Below, piece after piece: positions 44,695-53,823 of a stretch of 64,000 bases of DNA. Origin of the DNA: Saccharothrix carnea (GTDB taxonomy: Bacteria > Actinomycetota > Actinomycetes > Mycobacteriales > Pseudonocardiaceae); assembly GCF_003014735.1 (NCBI RefSeq), contig NZ_PYAX01000004.1:186001-250000 (forward strand), given 5' to 3'. Position 1 is the stretch's first letter, and each line of letters starts with the position of its first letter. The notes under the pieces are model-generated. The model was not told the origin of the DNA. It was given only the letters and a program-made list of their open reading frames with translations, and did not search any database. The position numbers were made by a program, and so were the translations under genes.

Positions 44695-44952
44695 CCGCCC
44701 GCGGATGACGCCGCCGCACTCGCCCGGCAGACCGTCGAGGAAGGGTACGGGGCGTTCCTGACCTACAACCTGCCTCGGTCGGACACGCGCCGGTACGTCT
44801 CCGAGTTCACGCGCGAGCTGTACGACAGCGACGCGATCTACGTGGGCGGCGACGCACCCTTCGACCAGGGCACGGCGGGCATCGGGAACGCGGAGGGCTC
44901 CGAGCGCGGGGTGGGTCACCCGGCTCTCCCGGCAACCCGGGCCGGTTGTTGA
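44695..44952 (+). pseudogene. 3' remnant of an endoglycosidase H-like (GH18) gene
   Basis: Directly after the NTPase stop, in the same frame and with no start codon, the sequence reads GYGAFLTYNLPRSD, then YVSEFTRELYDSDAIYV. This closely resembles the C-terminus of endo-beta-N-acetylglucosaminidase H from Streptomyces (recalled as GYGVYLTYNL... FTRELYGSEAV). Only about 45 recognisable codons remain, with no catalytic part, so it is a gene fragment. It may mark the edge of an insertion or deletion next to the conflict operon. The rest of the gap to 44975 shows nothing else. Confidence 0.5.
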
Positions 44953-44975
44953 CGGGTCGGAGGTGCCGTGGCGGG

Positions 44976-47900
44976 TCAGGCGCCCGAGTGGATGTAGGGC
45001 GCCCAGCGGCTCGGGTCGCGGGGATCGGCGTCGCGCAGGGCCCGCACGGTCCGGTGCAGGACGTGGGCGGTGTCGGTGAGGTTCAGGCCGGTGCCGTTGA
45101 TCAGTGCCGTGTAGACGGAGGTCGCCACGTCCACGGCGGTGCGGTCGGTGACGGTCCAGAGGGTGGCGATGACGTGGCGGTAGCCGGCCAGTTGCAGTGC
45201 GGCGGCGAGGTGGATGGCCTCGTCGGGCAGGGTGGTGCCGCCCACGGCGGTGTGGCACGCGGACAGGTAGGCCAGTTCGGCGTGGGCGAGGTCCAGGTCG
45301 GCGACGTCGAGCACGGTGAGCGGTTTGTCCCACAGGTACAGCGCGCCGGTGGAGGGGTCGCGCACGTCCTGTCCGCCGTGGCAGGCGAAGTGCGCGTACG
45401 CGTGGGTCCGCAGGTCTTCGGTGACGACGGCGTGGGTGGCGGCCTCGCCGACGCGCAGGGTGTGCGACCCGGGCAGTGCGCGTTCGAGGAACTCCGCCTC
45501 CGCGCGCGCTCCGGGCAACGGGCTCAGCGCGCCGGCGCCGGGCGGTGTTTCGGGCAGGCTCACGGCGAGCAGTCGCCGGTCGGCGGTGGCGGGCGGGTCG
45601 GTCTTGCGCGCCCTGGCCAGGGCGCGCAGCGTCGGGGCGTAGGAGGAGACGACGCGGTCGAGCACGGTCCGCCCGGCCGGGGTGTCGGCCGGGTCGTGGT
45701 AGCCGGCGGCGTGCAGCGGCAGCAGGGTCAGCAGGCCGGTGGGGCACCACCACACCCGCTCGCCGCCCGCCAGGCCGAGGTGGTCGAGCACCGGTCCGGC
45801 CACGGTGTCCCACAGCCACTCCAGCGTCACGTGCAGCGTCTGCTTGGCGCTGGTGCGGGTGAGGTCGCCGGGCACGGCCGGACGTCCGAGCACGCGCAAC
45901 GCGCGCAGGTAGGCGGTCACCCGCCGGGTGGTCTCGGCCGCCGACAGGTCGGGCAGCGGGATGTGCTCGACCGGCCCGTCGCGCCGCACGACCAGCGCGT
46001 CGCACCGCACGTCGTAGACGTTGATCAGCACCACCGGCCCGTCCGGCAGGCCGTCGCGCAGGGCGGCCAGCGGCGGCACGCCCAGCAGGTGCTCCAGCCC
46101 CGGCAACGCCCGCGCCCGGGCGAGCAGCCGGTCCCACTCCTCGGCCAGCCGGATCCGGCGGTCCTGCTCGTGCCGGGCGGCGTCGGCCGGGAGCACGGCG
46201 GGCACGGTGGGCAGGGCGGGTGAGAGGCCGGTCGGCGCCTCGACGTCGCCCGCGGTGGCCAGCTGCGCGGCCACGCTGCGCAGCCGGTCGTACAGCGCCG
46301 GGTCGCGCTCGCGCAGCACCGACGTGTCGTCGCGGGTCTGCAACGCCTGCGACCACAGCACCGAGCGACCCTGTTCGAGCAGCTCCACCGCGAGCTCGGG
46401 GTTGCCGCCCTCCAACGCCGCCGCCGCACCGGCCGTGGCGAAGCCGTCCCACTGGTCCAGCCGCCGTTCGCGGTCGCCGCGCTCGACACCGTGCCAGGCG
46501 AACCGCGGCAGCAGGGCGGCCGCCGCGCCGAACCCCTCGACCGCGGACGGCCAGTCCTCGCGCCGGGCCGACAGGAAGGCCCACGCGGTGGCGGCGGACG
46601 CCCGCATGGCGGCGGTGGCGGACCGTGATCCGGCGGCGGTGCGGCAGGCCGCCACGGCGTCCTCGTAATCGGCCGCCGCGCCGTGGCGCACGTAGCGCCG
46701 GCGCAGCACCAGGCCCAGGTTCAGCCAGCCCAACGCCTGCCGCGGGTCGTCGGCCGGGATGGTCTCGATGGCCCGGCGGCTCTGCTCGACGGCCTCCTCC
46801 GCGTCACCGTCCTGACCGCGGCCGTCGTACCTGGCTTGCAGCACCGACGCCAGGTTGAGCCGGTACACGGCGCCGTTGGCGTGCGCCGGGTCGGTGATCG
46901 CGACCGCTTCGCGCAGCAGCGCGACGGCTCGGTCGAGGTCGTCGCCGCGGTCGCGGTGCTCCTGGTACCGGCTGTAGCGCATCATGGCCAGGTTCGACAG
47001 CAGGTGCGCCCGGTGCGGGTGGCCCCGCGCGCCGCGCTCGACCGCCTCGCCGGCGGCCTCGATCGCGGCGTCGAGGTCGGGTGCGTGCTTGCGTTCGATG
47101 AACCGGATGTGCAGGGCGACCGCGTGGTTGAGCAGGCAGGTGACGGCGGTCGCCTCGGACGCGTCGTCGATCGCGGACCGGGAGATGTCCACCGCCGCGT
47201 CGAGGTCCGCGGTGGAGCCGAGGTGCCTGGCCCTGGCGCACAGCGCGTTGCCGAGGTTGGTCCGCATGAGCGATCGCATGGCGCCGCCGCTGCTGTCCAC
47301 CGCCGCGCGCATCACGTCGATCGCCTCGTGCAGGTCGGTGATCGCGCCCGTCCGCTCGTACCTGGCCCACAGCGCGGTACCCAGCCCCATCAGCTGGTGC
47401 GGTGCGAGGACGTGCCCGCCGGGCAGCTCGGCGACGGCGTCCCGGCCGAGGTCGACCGCCGCGGTCAGGTCGGCGAGGGAACCGCTGTGCTGGCCGCGGA
47501 CCAGCAGGCAGTTCGCCAGGGCGACCGCGGCCGACGCCCGCTCGGGCGCCTGCAACCCCGGCCGCGCCAGGGCACGTTCGGCGGCCGTGACGGCCTCGTC
47601 CAGGTCGGCCGGGTCGCCGCGGTGGACGTACCGGGTGCGCAGCGAGTTCGCCAGCTCGGACAGGGCGCCGGCCCGGGCGCCGTCGCCCGCGGTCGTGGTC
47701 GCGGCGGCACGGCGGTGCGCTTCGACGGCTTCGTCCAGGGCGGCGATGTCGTCGGTCCGCTCGAACAGCTGGGTCAGGGACGTGCCGAGCAGCATGAGCA
47801 GCGTGGCGTGGTGCGCGTGGTCCGGCGCGGTGGCCCGCAGACCGGTCCTGGCGACCTCGATCGCCTCGGTGAGCTGGGCGGGGTCGCCGGTCTCGCTGAA

Positions 47901-50681
47901 CCGCAGTTGCAGCGCGCGGGCCAGGTGCAGGTGGACGGCGAGGTGGCCGGGTGTGCCTGCGGGGAAGCCGGGGCCCGCCTCGCGCAGCAGTTCCACGGCC
48001 TCGTCCAGCGCCTCCGGGGACCGCGACCACTGCGCGCGCATCATCAGCGCGAGCGCCAACTGGGGGCGCAGCCCGTCGTGCGGCTTGCCCGGCGTGGCCT
48101 CGGCGAGGCCTTCGCGCAGCACGGCGATGGACTCGTCGACGTCGGCGAACTCGGAGTGGTGCAGGAAGCGGAGGGTCAGGGCGAGCCCGAGGTGCACCCG
48201 GCACTCGGTCAGCGCGGGGTGCGCGCCCCGGGTGCCTGCCACGGCGGTGCGCAGGACCGCGATCGCCCGGTCGAGGTCGGCCGGATCGCGGTGCAGCTCG
48301 TACCGGCCGGAGCGCAGGGCGGCGGATTTCGCGCTCAAAGCCAGGGTGGTGGCGTCCCCGGGCGGCAGTTCGGGGAGCAGCTGTTCGACTTGCCGGATCG
48401 TGTCCTCGATCGCGTCGTCCAGGTCGGCGGACGTCCCCTGGTGCTGGACCCGCTGGTGCAGGACCAGGGCGAGGTTGTTCAGCAGGGGGCCGCGTCCGCT
48501 GCCCGTCGTGACCGGCAACGCGGACCGCAGCACCGCCGTGGCGTCCGCCAGGTCCGCCGTGGACCCGGTGACCAGGTAGCGCTCGACCAGCAGCTCGCTC
48601 AGCGTGAGGACGGTGAACACGCCGGGGGCGGTGCCCAGCGTCATCGCTTCCCGACAGGTCTCGATCGCCTCGGTGAGGCCCGCCGGGTCGCGTTCCGCCC
48701 GGGCCGCCCAGCCGACCGCGCCCGCCAGCGCGTTGAGCGCGTCCGCCCGGTGCGGGTCGTCGGCCGGGGTGCCGTCGACGGCCGCGCGGGCGAGGCGGAC
48801 GGCTTCGCCGAGGTCGTCGGGCTCGCCCGCGATGGTGAAGCGGAGCTGCCGCACGAGCGCGGCGGTGCGGTGGACCCGGGGCAGCTCGCGGTGACCGGCG
48901 GGCAGCAGCGCGGCGGCGCGGTCCGCCGCGTCCACCGCGCGGTCGAGGGCGGTCCGCTCCCCGGTGCTGTTGAACCGCGCGGTCCAGGTCGAGGCGAGTT
49001 CGTGCAGGTGGCCCGCGCGGTCCACGTCGTCGGGGACCAGCGACGCGATCGCGCGCAGCACCGCGATCCGCTCGTCGAGGTCGGCGCGGCGCCCGGTGCG
49101 GTCGAACCTCTGCCGCAGCAGGTCCGCGTGGTTGCGCAGGTGTTGGGTGCGCAGCGCCTGGTCGGGGATGCCGGTCCGGACGGCTTCCCGGGCCGCTTCG
49201 ACCGCCGCGTCCAGGTCGCGCTCCTCGCCGGAGAGCCGGAACCACTCCCGGGTGACCTCCGCCAGCTTGAGCCGGGCCGCCATGAGGACGTGGTGGTCCG
49301 CGTCCGCCACGGCCTCCCGCAGCAGCCGCATCGCCTCCTGGAGCACCGCGGTGTCACCGGTCTCCCCGTACCGGGTGGTCAGCACGTCGGCCAAGGCGAA
49401 CAACGCGCGGACGCGCTGGGCGGGCTCCACGGCCTCGGCCGACAACGCCGCACGGGCCGCCCGCTCGGCCGCGGGGTGGTCGTCGCGCGCCGCCCGGCGG
49501 ACGTTCGCCAGCACGGCGTCCACCTCGTGCCGCAGCGGGTGGCCCTCGGGCACGGCGGCGTCGGCGATGGCGGCGAGCCTGGTCGCCTCGGCCAGGTCGC
49601 CCTCGTCGGGTGTGCCGTAGGCGCGCGCGTGCACCAGCCGCAACACCAACCCGGTGATGAGCTTGAGCAGCGCCGTGACCTCCACGTCGTCGGACGCCGT
49701 GCCGCCACCGGCGGACCACACCGCCGACATGTGCCGGACGCACTCCTCGACGTCGGCGACGTCGGCGTCCTCGCCGCCGCGGATGAACCTGATCTTGAGG
49801 GCTTCGCTGAGGATCACCAGCGCGATGCGGCGGTCGGGATCTCCCTCGGCGCACGCGGCCACGACGTCCCTGGCCACCGCCACGCACTCGCCCACCTCGT
49901 CGGACGGCGCGCCGCGCTCGCACCGGACCGCGAGCGCGGTGGCGAGCGCGAACAGGCACCTGAGGCGGTCGGTGTCGTCGGGCGGCAGCGTCTTCGCGCC
50001 GCGCAGGAGTTCCGTGGCCTGGTCCAGGTCGGCCTCACGGCCCAGCACCTGGAAGCGGGTGTGCAGGGCCAGGCCGAGGTTGAGCGCCGCCGCGGCGCCG
50101 AGCGGGTGGTCGGGGTGCTCCAGGGCGGCCCGGCCCGCAGCCACGGCCTCGTCCAGGTCGGCCACCGCGCCGCCGCGCTCGTGCCGGGCGGCCAGCAGGA
50201 CGAGCAGGTTGTACCGGTGCACGGTGAGGTCGTCGCCCTCGACCGTCCGGCACGCGGCACGGCACGCCTCCACGCCGAGGTCCACCAGCTCGGGGTTGCC
50301 GGTCGTCATCGCGCCCCGGGCGATCACGGTGGCGTAGTAGCTGCCGATACCGTCGAGGGGCATCACGGGGACTTCGGGGTTCTCCGCACGCCACTCCAGC
50401 ACCGGCGGGGGCACCGCCCGGGGTAACAGCGCGGCGATCGGGCCGTAGAGGCTCAGGCACACGTCGAGGTCGGGGCCGCCGATCTCCGGCCGCAGGGCGC
50501 CGTAGCGGAGCCAGTGCAGCGACGCCACGGTGGCCACGGCGTCGAGGGCCACGTCCCCGGTGATGGCCGGCAGCACCAACCGGGCGGCCTGCGCCAGCGC
50601 GTCCGGGCCGAGCACGTCGGTGGGATCACCGACCTGCCCGCACCGCGCGATGCGGTCACTCAGGGGAATGGCGTCCCGCAT
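44976..50681 (-). CDS. Giant TPR-CHAT domain protein (caspase-like protease)
   Basis: 1901 residues. More than twenty TPR-like helical repeats with the recurrent phrase LDEAVEAxRxA and ADLDxA fill residues about 100-1450. The C-terminal CHAT (caspase HetF associated with TPRs) domain, about 1570-1901, has the catalytic His in HFACHGG near 1768 and Cys in LSACHTA near 1809. CHAT-TPR proteins are peptidases of bacterial gasdermin, CRISPR-Craspase and other conflict systems. The start at ATG 50681 is supported by GAGG nine bases upstream; the frame is open further but without support. It is divergent from a small protein and a membrane protein that probably act with it. Confidence 0.88.
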   Translation of the reverse strand: MRDAIPLSDRIARCGQVGDPTDVLGPDALAQAARLVLPAITGDVALDAVATVASLHWLRYGALRPEIGGPDLDVCLSLYGPIAALLPRAVPPPVLEWRAENPEVPVMPLDGIGSYYATVIARGAMTTGNPELVDLGVEACRAACRTVEGDDLTVHRYNLLVLLAARHERGGAVADLDEAVAAGRAALEHPDHPLGAAAALNLGLALHTRFQVLGREADLDQATELLRGAKTLPPDDTDRLRCLFALATALAVRCERGAPSDEVGECVAVARDVVAACAEGDPDRRIALVILSEALKIRFIRGGEDADVADVEECVRHMSAVWSAGGGTASDDVEVTALLKLITGLVLRLVHARAYGTPDEGDLAEATRLAAIADAAVPEGHPLRHEVDAVLANVRRAARDDHPAAERAARAALSAEAVEPAQRVRALFALADVLTTRYGETGDTAVLQEAMRLLREAVADADHHVLMAARLKLAEVTREWFRLSGEERDLDAAVEAAREAVRTGIPDQALRTQHLRNHADLLRQRFDRTGRRADLDERIAVLRAIASLVPDDVDRAGHLHELASTWTARFNSTGERTALDRAVDAADRAAALLPAGHRELPRVHRTAALVRQLRFTIAGEPDDLGEAVRLARAAVDGTPADDPHRADALNALAGAVGWAARAERDPAGLTEAIETCREAMTLGTAPGVFTVLTLSELLVERYLVTGSTADLADATAVLRSALPVTTGSGRGPLLNNLALVLHQRVQHQGTSADLDDAIEDTIRQVEQLLPELPPGDATTLALSAKSAALRSGRYELHRDPADLDRAIAVLRTAVAGTRGAHPALTECRVHLGLALTLRFLHHSEFADVDESIAVLREGLAEATPGKPHDGLRPQLALALMMRAQWSRSPEALDEAVELLREAGPGFPAGTPGHLAVHLHLARALQLRFSETGDPAQLTEAIEVARTGLRATAPDHAHHATLLMLLGTSLTQLFERTDDIAALDEAVEAHRRAAATTTAGDGARAGALSELANSLRTRYVHRGDPADLDEAVTAAERALARPGLQAPERASAAVALANCLLVRGQHSGSLADLTAAVDLGRDAVAELPGGHVLAPHQLMGLGTALWARYERTGAITDLHEAIDVMRAAVDSSGGAMRSLMRTNLGNALCARARHLGSTADLDAAVDISRSAIDDASEATAVTCLLNHAVALHIRFIERKHAPDLDAAIEAAGEAVERGARGHPHRAHLLSNLAMMRYSRYQEHRDRGDDLDRAVALLREAVAITDPAHANGAVYRLNLASVLQARYDGRGQDGDAEEAVEQSRRAIETIPADDPRQALGWLNLGLVLRRRYVRHGAAADYEDAVAACRTAAGSRSATAAMRASAATAWAFLSARREDWPSAVEGFGAAAALLPRFAWHGVERGDRERRLDQWDGFATAGAAAALEGGNPELAVELLEQGRSVLWSQALQTRDDTSVLRERDPALYDRLRSVAAQLATAGDVEAPTGLSPALPTVPAVLPADAARHEQDRRIRLAEEWDRLLARARALPGLEHLLGVPPLAALRDGLPDGPVVLINVYDVRCDALVVRRDGPVEHIPLPDLSAAETTRRVTAYLRALRVLGRPAVPGDLTRTSAKQTLHVTLEWLWDTVAGPVLDHLGLAGGERVWWCPTGLLTLLPLHAAGYHDPADTPAGRTVLDRVVSSYAPTLRALARARKTDPPATADRRLLAVSLPETPPGAGALSPLPGARAEAEFLERALPGSHTLRVGEAATHAVVTEDLRTHAYAHFACHGGQDVRDPSTGALYLWDKPLTVLDVADLDLAHAELAYLSACHTAVGGTTLPDEAIHLAAALQLAGYRHVIATLWTVTDRTAVDVATSVYTALINGTGLNLTDTAHVLHRTVRALRDADPRDPSRWAPYIHSGA

Positions 50682-50750
50682 GCCCACCGACCTCGTGTGT
50701 TCACCCGCTACGGTTCGGACCGACACACAGCGTGACACAAGGGGGACGGT

Positions 50751-51149
50751 GTGGCGGTGGAAATGGACGAGGGACAGGCGTTGGTGCTGTGGTGCCTGCT
50801 GCTGCCCGACCTGCGCCGGGCCGCGGCGGCCGGCCGCTGGTCCGACCGGCTCGAACGCACCGCGGCACAGGTGCGGGACGGCGGGTCGGCGCTGGACGCG
50901 TGCCGCCGGTTCGACCTGATCCCCGGCGACGATGCGGACGACGGTACCCGCGGCTTCGGCGAGCAACCCGGCGTCGCCAACGCCTACCCCGACCCGCGCG
51001 GGGCACGGCCACCGGGCACCGGTCGCGGCGAGTACCGCTGCCCGCGCGGTGTCTGCGGGCGGTACGACCGCCGTGACGACGAAGGCCGCCCGCCGGTCTG
51101 CGCGCTGTTCGACGACGAGCCGATGCTGCCCACCGGGTCGCCGCGGTGA
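50751..51149 (+). CDS. Small CPxGxC-motif protein, CHAT-system associated
   Basis: 132 residues. An N-terminal helical part (ALVLWCLLLPDLRRAAAAGRWSDRL) is followed by a disordered Pro/Gly-rich linker and a C-terminal YRCPRGVCGRYDR...PPVC unit with Cys97, Cys102 and Cys117, which may bind a metal. Similar small proteins accompany caspase/CHAT-TPR conflict genes in actinomycetes (family recall, not checked). It is divergent from the CHAT gene with a 69-bp gap. GTG start with GGGGGA upstream; an ATG four codons later is possible. GTGA overlap to the next gene. Confidence 0.6.
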   Translation: MAVEMDEGQALVLWCLLLPDLRRAAAAGRWSDRLERTAAQVRDGGSALDACRRFDLIPGDDADDGTRGFGEQPGVANAYPDPRGARPPGTGRGEYRCPRGVCGRYDRRDDEGRPPVCALFDDEPMLPTGSPR

Positions 51150-51961
51150 ACCCGTTCCTGCAGTCGCTGGGCGGCAAGCTCGCCGAGCGGTGGGTCACCA
51201 CGCTGGTGCTGCCCGGCGCGCTGTTCGTCGCCGCGGCCGTGTGCGCGGTCCGGCTCGGCCACCGCCACGCGCTCGACGTCGTCCGGGTGGGCAACGACGT
51301 CGTGGCGGCGTTCCCGCGGCTGCCGGTCGCGGTCGCCGCCATCGGCCTGGTGCTGGGCGCGACGGCCGCCGCCTTCGCCGCGCAGGCGCTCGGCGGGCTG
51401 GTGCAGTCGGTGTGGGTGAAGCCGTGGCGCGGGCCGGCGGGCTGGTTGGCCCGGCCGGTGGTCGCGGTGCGGCGGTGGCGGTTCGACCGGGCCGCGGCCA
51501 GGGCCGGGATCGACCCGGTGCCCGCCTACCGGCCGCAGCGGGCCACGTGGATCGGCGAGCGGTTCCGGTTGCTGGACTCGCGGGTCGCGGCGCAGTACCA
51601 GGGCCTCCGCCTGGGCCCGCTGTGGCCGCGGCTGTGGCTGCTGGTGCCCGAACCGGCGCGGCTGCCGGTGCAGGCGGCGGAGACCAGGTTCGGCTCGGCC
51701 ACCACCCTCGTCGGCTGGGGCGTGCTCTACGCGTCACTGGGCTGGCGCTGGTACCCGGCCGCCGTGATCGGCCTCGGCGTGGCGTTGGTGGGCTGGCGCC
51801 GCGCCCGCACGGCCGCCACCGCGCTCACCGAGCTGATCGAGGCCACCGTCGACACCCACCTCGACCTCCTCACCACGGCCATCGGCCACCCCCTGCCCCC
51901 GTCCGGCCTGACCCGCGACCTGGCCGCCCGCATCAACGACCGCTTCACCAAGGGCGACTAA
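51146..51961 (+). CDS. Membrane protein, CHAT-system associated
   Basis: 271 residues, no known family. Hydrophobic helices lie near residues 12-34 (TLVLPGALFVAAAVCAVRL), 60-85 and 190-215 (GWGVLYASLGWRWYPAAVIGLGVALVGW, in parts), with a basic cytoplasmic loop between helices two and three. The GTG start overlaps the small Cys-motif gene by GTGA, so the pair is co-translated. With the divergent CHAT protease it resembles the effector/small component/membrane component layout seen again at 33929-37245. Confidence 0.65.
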   Translation: MNPFLQSLGGKLAERWVTTLVLPGALFVAAAVCAVRLGHRHALDVVRVGNDVVAAFPRLPVAVAAIGLVLGATAAAFAAQALGGLVQSVWVKPWRGPAGWLARPVVAVRRWRFDRAAARAGIDPVPAYRPQRATWIGERFRLLDSRVAAQYQGLRLGPLWPRLWLLVPEPARLPVQAAETRFGSATTLVGWGVLYASLGWRWYPAAVIGLGVALVGWRRARTAATALTELIEATVDTHLDLLTTAIGHPLPPSGLTRDLAARINDRFTKGD

Positions 51962-52126
51962 CCCACCCGCCGCTCGGCCCCTCCCACCCATCCCTCGCCG
52001 GCCGCCCTCGGTCCTCGGTCCGAGTGATCTGCCGGTGAGCCCGGTGTCGGCTCGTCGGGCACGTCGGCGGCCGGTTGGTAGCCTCAGGACCCGTCCACCC
52101 ACCCGTTGTTGGAGACCGTGAAACCG

Positions 52127-53779
52127 ATGCTTGACCGCGCCGTGATCGACGCCCTGTTCCCCGCCGACCTGCCGGAGCCGGCGCACTGGGAACAGCGCTA
52201 CCCGGCCCGGCAGCTGCCCGAGGGTGCCGAGGTCACCCGGTTCGGTCCCTCGCCGACGGGGTTCGTGCACATCGGTGGCGTGTACGCGGCGATGATCGAC
52301 CGCGACGTGGCCCACCGCACCGGCGGCACCTACGTGCTGCGGGTCGAGGACACCGACCAGGCACGCGAGGTCGAGGGGGCGGCGGCGCAGTTCAACAACG
52401 CCTTCGCCTACTTCGGCCTGCCCGCCGACGAGCACGACGAGGTCGGCGACTACGGCCCCTACTACCAGTCGCGGCGCGAGGCGATCTACCTGACCTACGT
52501 CCGCGAGCTGCTGCGCGAGGGCAAGGCGTACCTGTGCTTCGCCACCCCCGACGAGCTGGCCGACATCCGCGCCCGCCAGGACGCCACGAAGATGCCGCCC
52601 GGGTACTACGCGGGCTGGGCGCTGTGGCGTGACCGCGACCCCGCCGACGTCCGGGCCAAGCTGGACGAGGGTGCGCCGTACGTGGTCCGGTTCCGGTCGC
52701 CGGGTGTCGAGGCCAGAGCGAAGTTCCAGGACGTGATCCGGGGCGAGCTGGAGCACGAGGACAACCGCAACGACGTGGTGATCCTCAAGTCCTCCGCCAA
52801 CGACGTCCGGCTGCCCACCTACCACTTCGCGCACGCCGTGGACGACCACCTGATGCGCACCACGCTGGTGATCCGGGCCGAGGAGTGGATCTCCTCGGTG
52901 CCGCTGCACCTGCAGCTGTTCGCCGCGCTCGGCTTCGAGGCACCCCGCTACGCCCACATCGCGCCGCTGATGAAGCAGATCCCCGGCGGCAAGCGGAAGC
53001 TGTCCAAGCGCAAGGACCCCGAGGCGTCGGTCGACTTCTACATCGAGCAGGGCTTCCCGGCCGAGGCGGTGCTGTACTACCTGCGCGGGCTGGCGAACGG
53101 CCGGCTGGCCGAGACGCCGCTGGCCGAGGCGCTGGACGCGCCGATCCGGCTCGACGAGTGCGGTGTCGCCGGTCCGCTGGTCGACCTGGTGAAGCTGGAG
53201 GACATCTCCGCCGACCACATCTCCACGCTGTCCGGTGAGCAGATCCTCGTCGCGGTGCGCGCCTGGGCCGTCGACCACGACCCCGAGCTGGTGCCGGTGC
53301 TCGACGACCGCCGTGACCTCGCGCTGGCCGCGCTGGCCGTGGAGCGGGGCGCCGACGTGCCCAACCCGCGCAAGGACCTGCGCAAGTGGTCCGGGTTCCG
53401 GGAGGCGTACGGGTTCTTCTTCCCCGAGCTGTTCACGCCGCCTGCCGTGACGGGCGAGCAGTTCGCCGGCCTGGGCGTGGCGCCGGAGCTGGTGCGCGCG
53501 TTCGCGGCCGACTTCGCCGAGGACTACCGGCCGCTGACGGACTCCGGCGAGTGGTTCGACCAGATCCGCGACCTGGCCGCCAAGCACGGGTTCGCGCCCA
53601 AGCCCAAGGACCTGAAGCAGAACCCGGACGCCTACCCGGCGGGTGGGTCGATCCGCGAGGCGTCGCAGATCGTCCGGCTGGCGCTGACCGGCTCCACCCG
53701 CAGCCCCGACCTGCACGCCGTGGCCACCACGCTGGGCACCGACGAGGTGCTGCGCCGGGTGCGCGCCGTCGCCGGCTGA
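52127..53779 (+). CDS. gltX: Glutamyl-tRNA synthetase
   Basis: 550 residues of class I GluRS. The HIGH-type motif is in GPSPTGFVHIGG (40-51), and KLSKRKD near residue 293 is the KMSKS-type loop. ILRVEDTD-like VLRVEDTDQ, the WISSVPLHLQLF region and the C-terminal anticodon-binding part are present. It charges tRNA with glutamate. It is longer than the usual ~490 residues and belongs to a form that in some actinomycetes is a second copy, possibly linked to metabolite pathways (inference). The start is uncertain: GTG at 52118 and ATG at 52127 both fit, around GGAG at 52111-52114. Confidence 0.85.
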   Translation: MLDRAVIDALFPADLPEPAHWEQRYPARQLPEGAEVTRFGPSPTGFVHIGGVYAAMIDRDVAHRTGGTYVLRVEDTDQAREVEGAAAQFNNAFAYFGLPADEHDEVGDYGPYYQSRREAIYLTYVRELLREGKAYLCFATPDELADIRARQDATKMPPGYYAGWALWRDRDPADVRAKLDEGAPYVVRFRSPGVEARAKFQDVIRGELEHEDNRNDVVILKSSANDVRLPTYHFAHAVDDHLMRTTLVIRAEEWISSVPLHLQLFAALGFEAPRYAHIAPLMKQIPGGKRKLSKRKDPEASVDFYIEQGFPAEAVLYYLRGLANGRLAETPLAEALDAPIRLDECGVAGPLVDLVKLEDISADHISTLSGEQILVAVRAWAVDHDPELVPVLDDRRDLALAALAVERGADVPNPRKDLRKWSGFREAYGFFFPELFTPPAVTGEQFAGLGVAPELVRAFAADFAEDYRPLTDSGEWFDQIRDLAAKHGFAPKPKDLKQNPDAYPAGGSIREASQIVRLALTGSTRSPDLHAVATTLGTDEVLRRVRAVAG

Positions 53780-53785
53780 AGCGTC

Positions 53786-53823
53786 CCCGGTCGGGTGAGC
53801 ACCGAGGTGGTCACCCGACCGGG
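53786..53823. terminator. Bidirectional terminator between convergent genes
   Basis: CCCGGTCGGGTGA (53786-53798) pairs perfectly over 13 bp with TCACCCGACCGGG (53811-53823), loop 12 bases. The right arm includes the stop codon of the minus-strand receptor gene. It serves both gltX and the NTPase-PBP gene. Confidence 0.75.

Noticed and set aside
46683-50426. A 1247-codon plus-strand open frame
   Set aside because: It is antisense to the TPR-CHAT gene, whose repeats and catalytic motifs are clear; the opposite frame is Arg/Gly-rich and low-complexity as expected of a GC-rich shadow.
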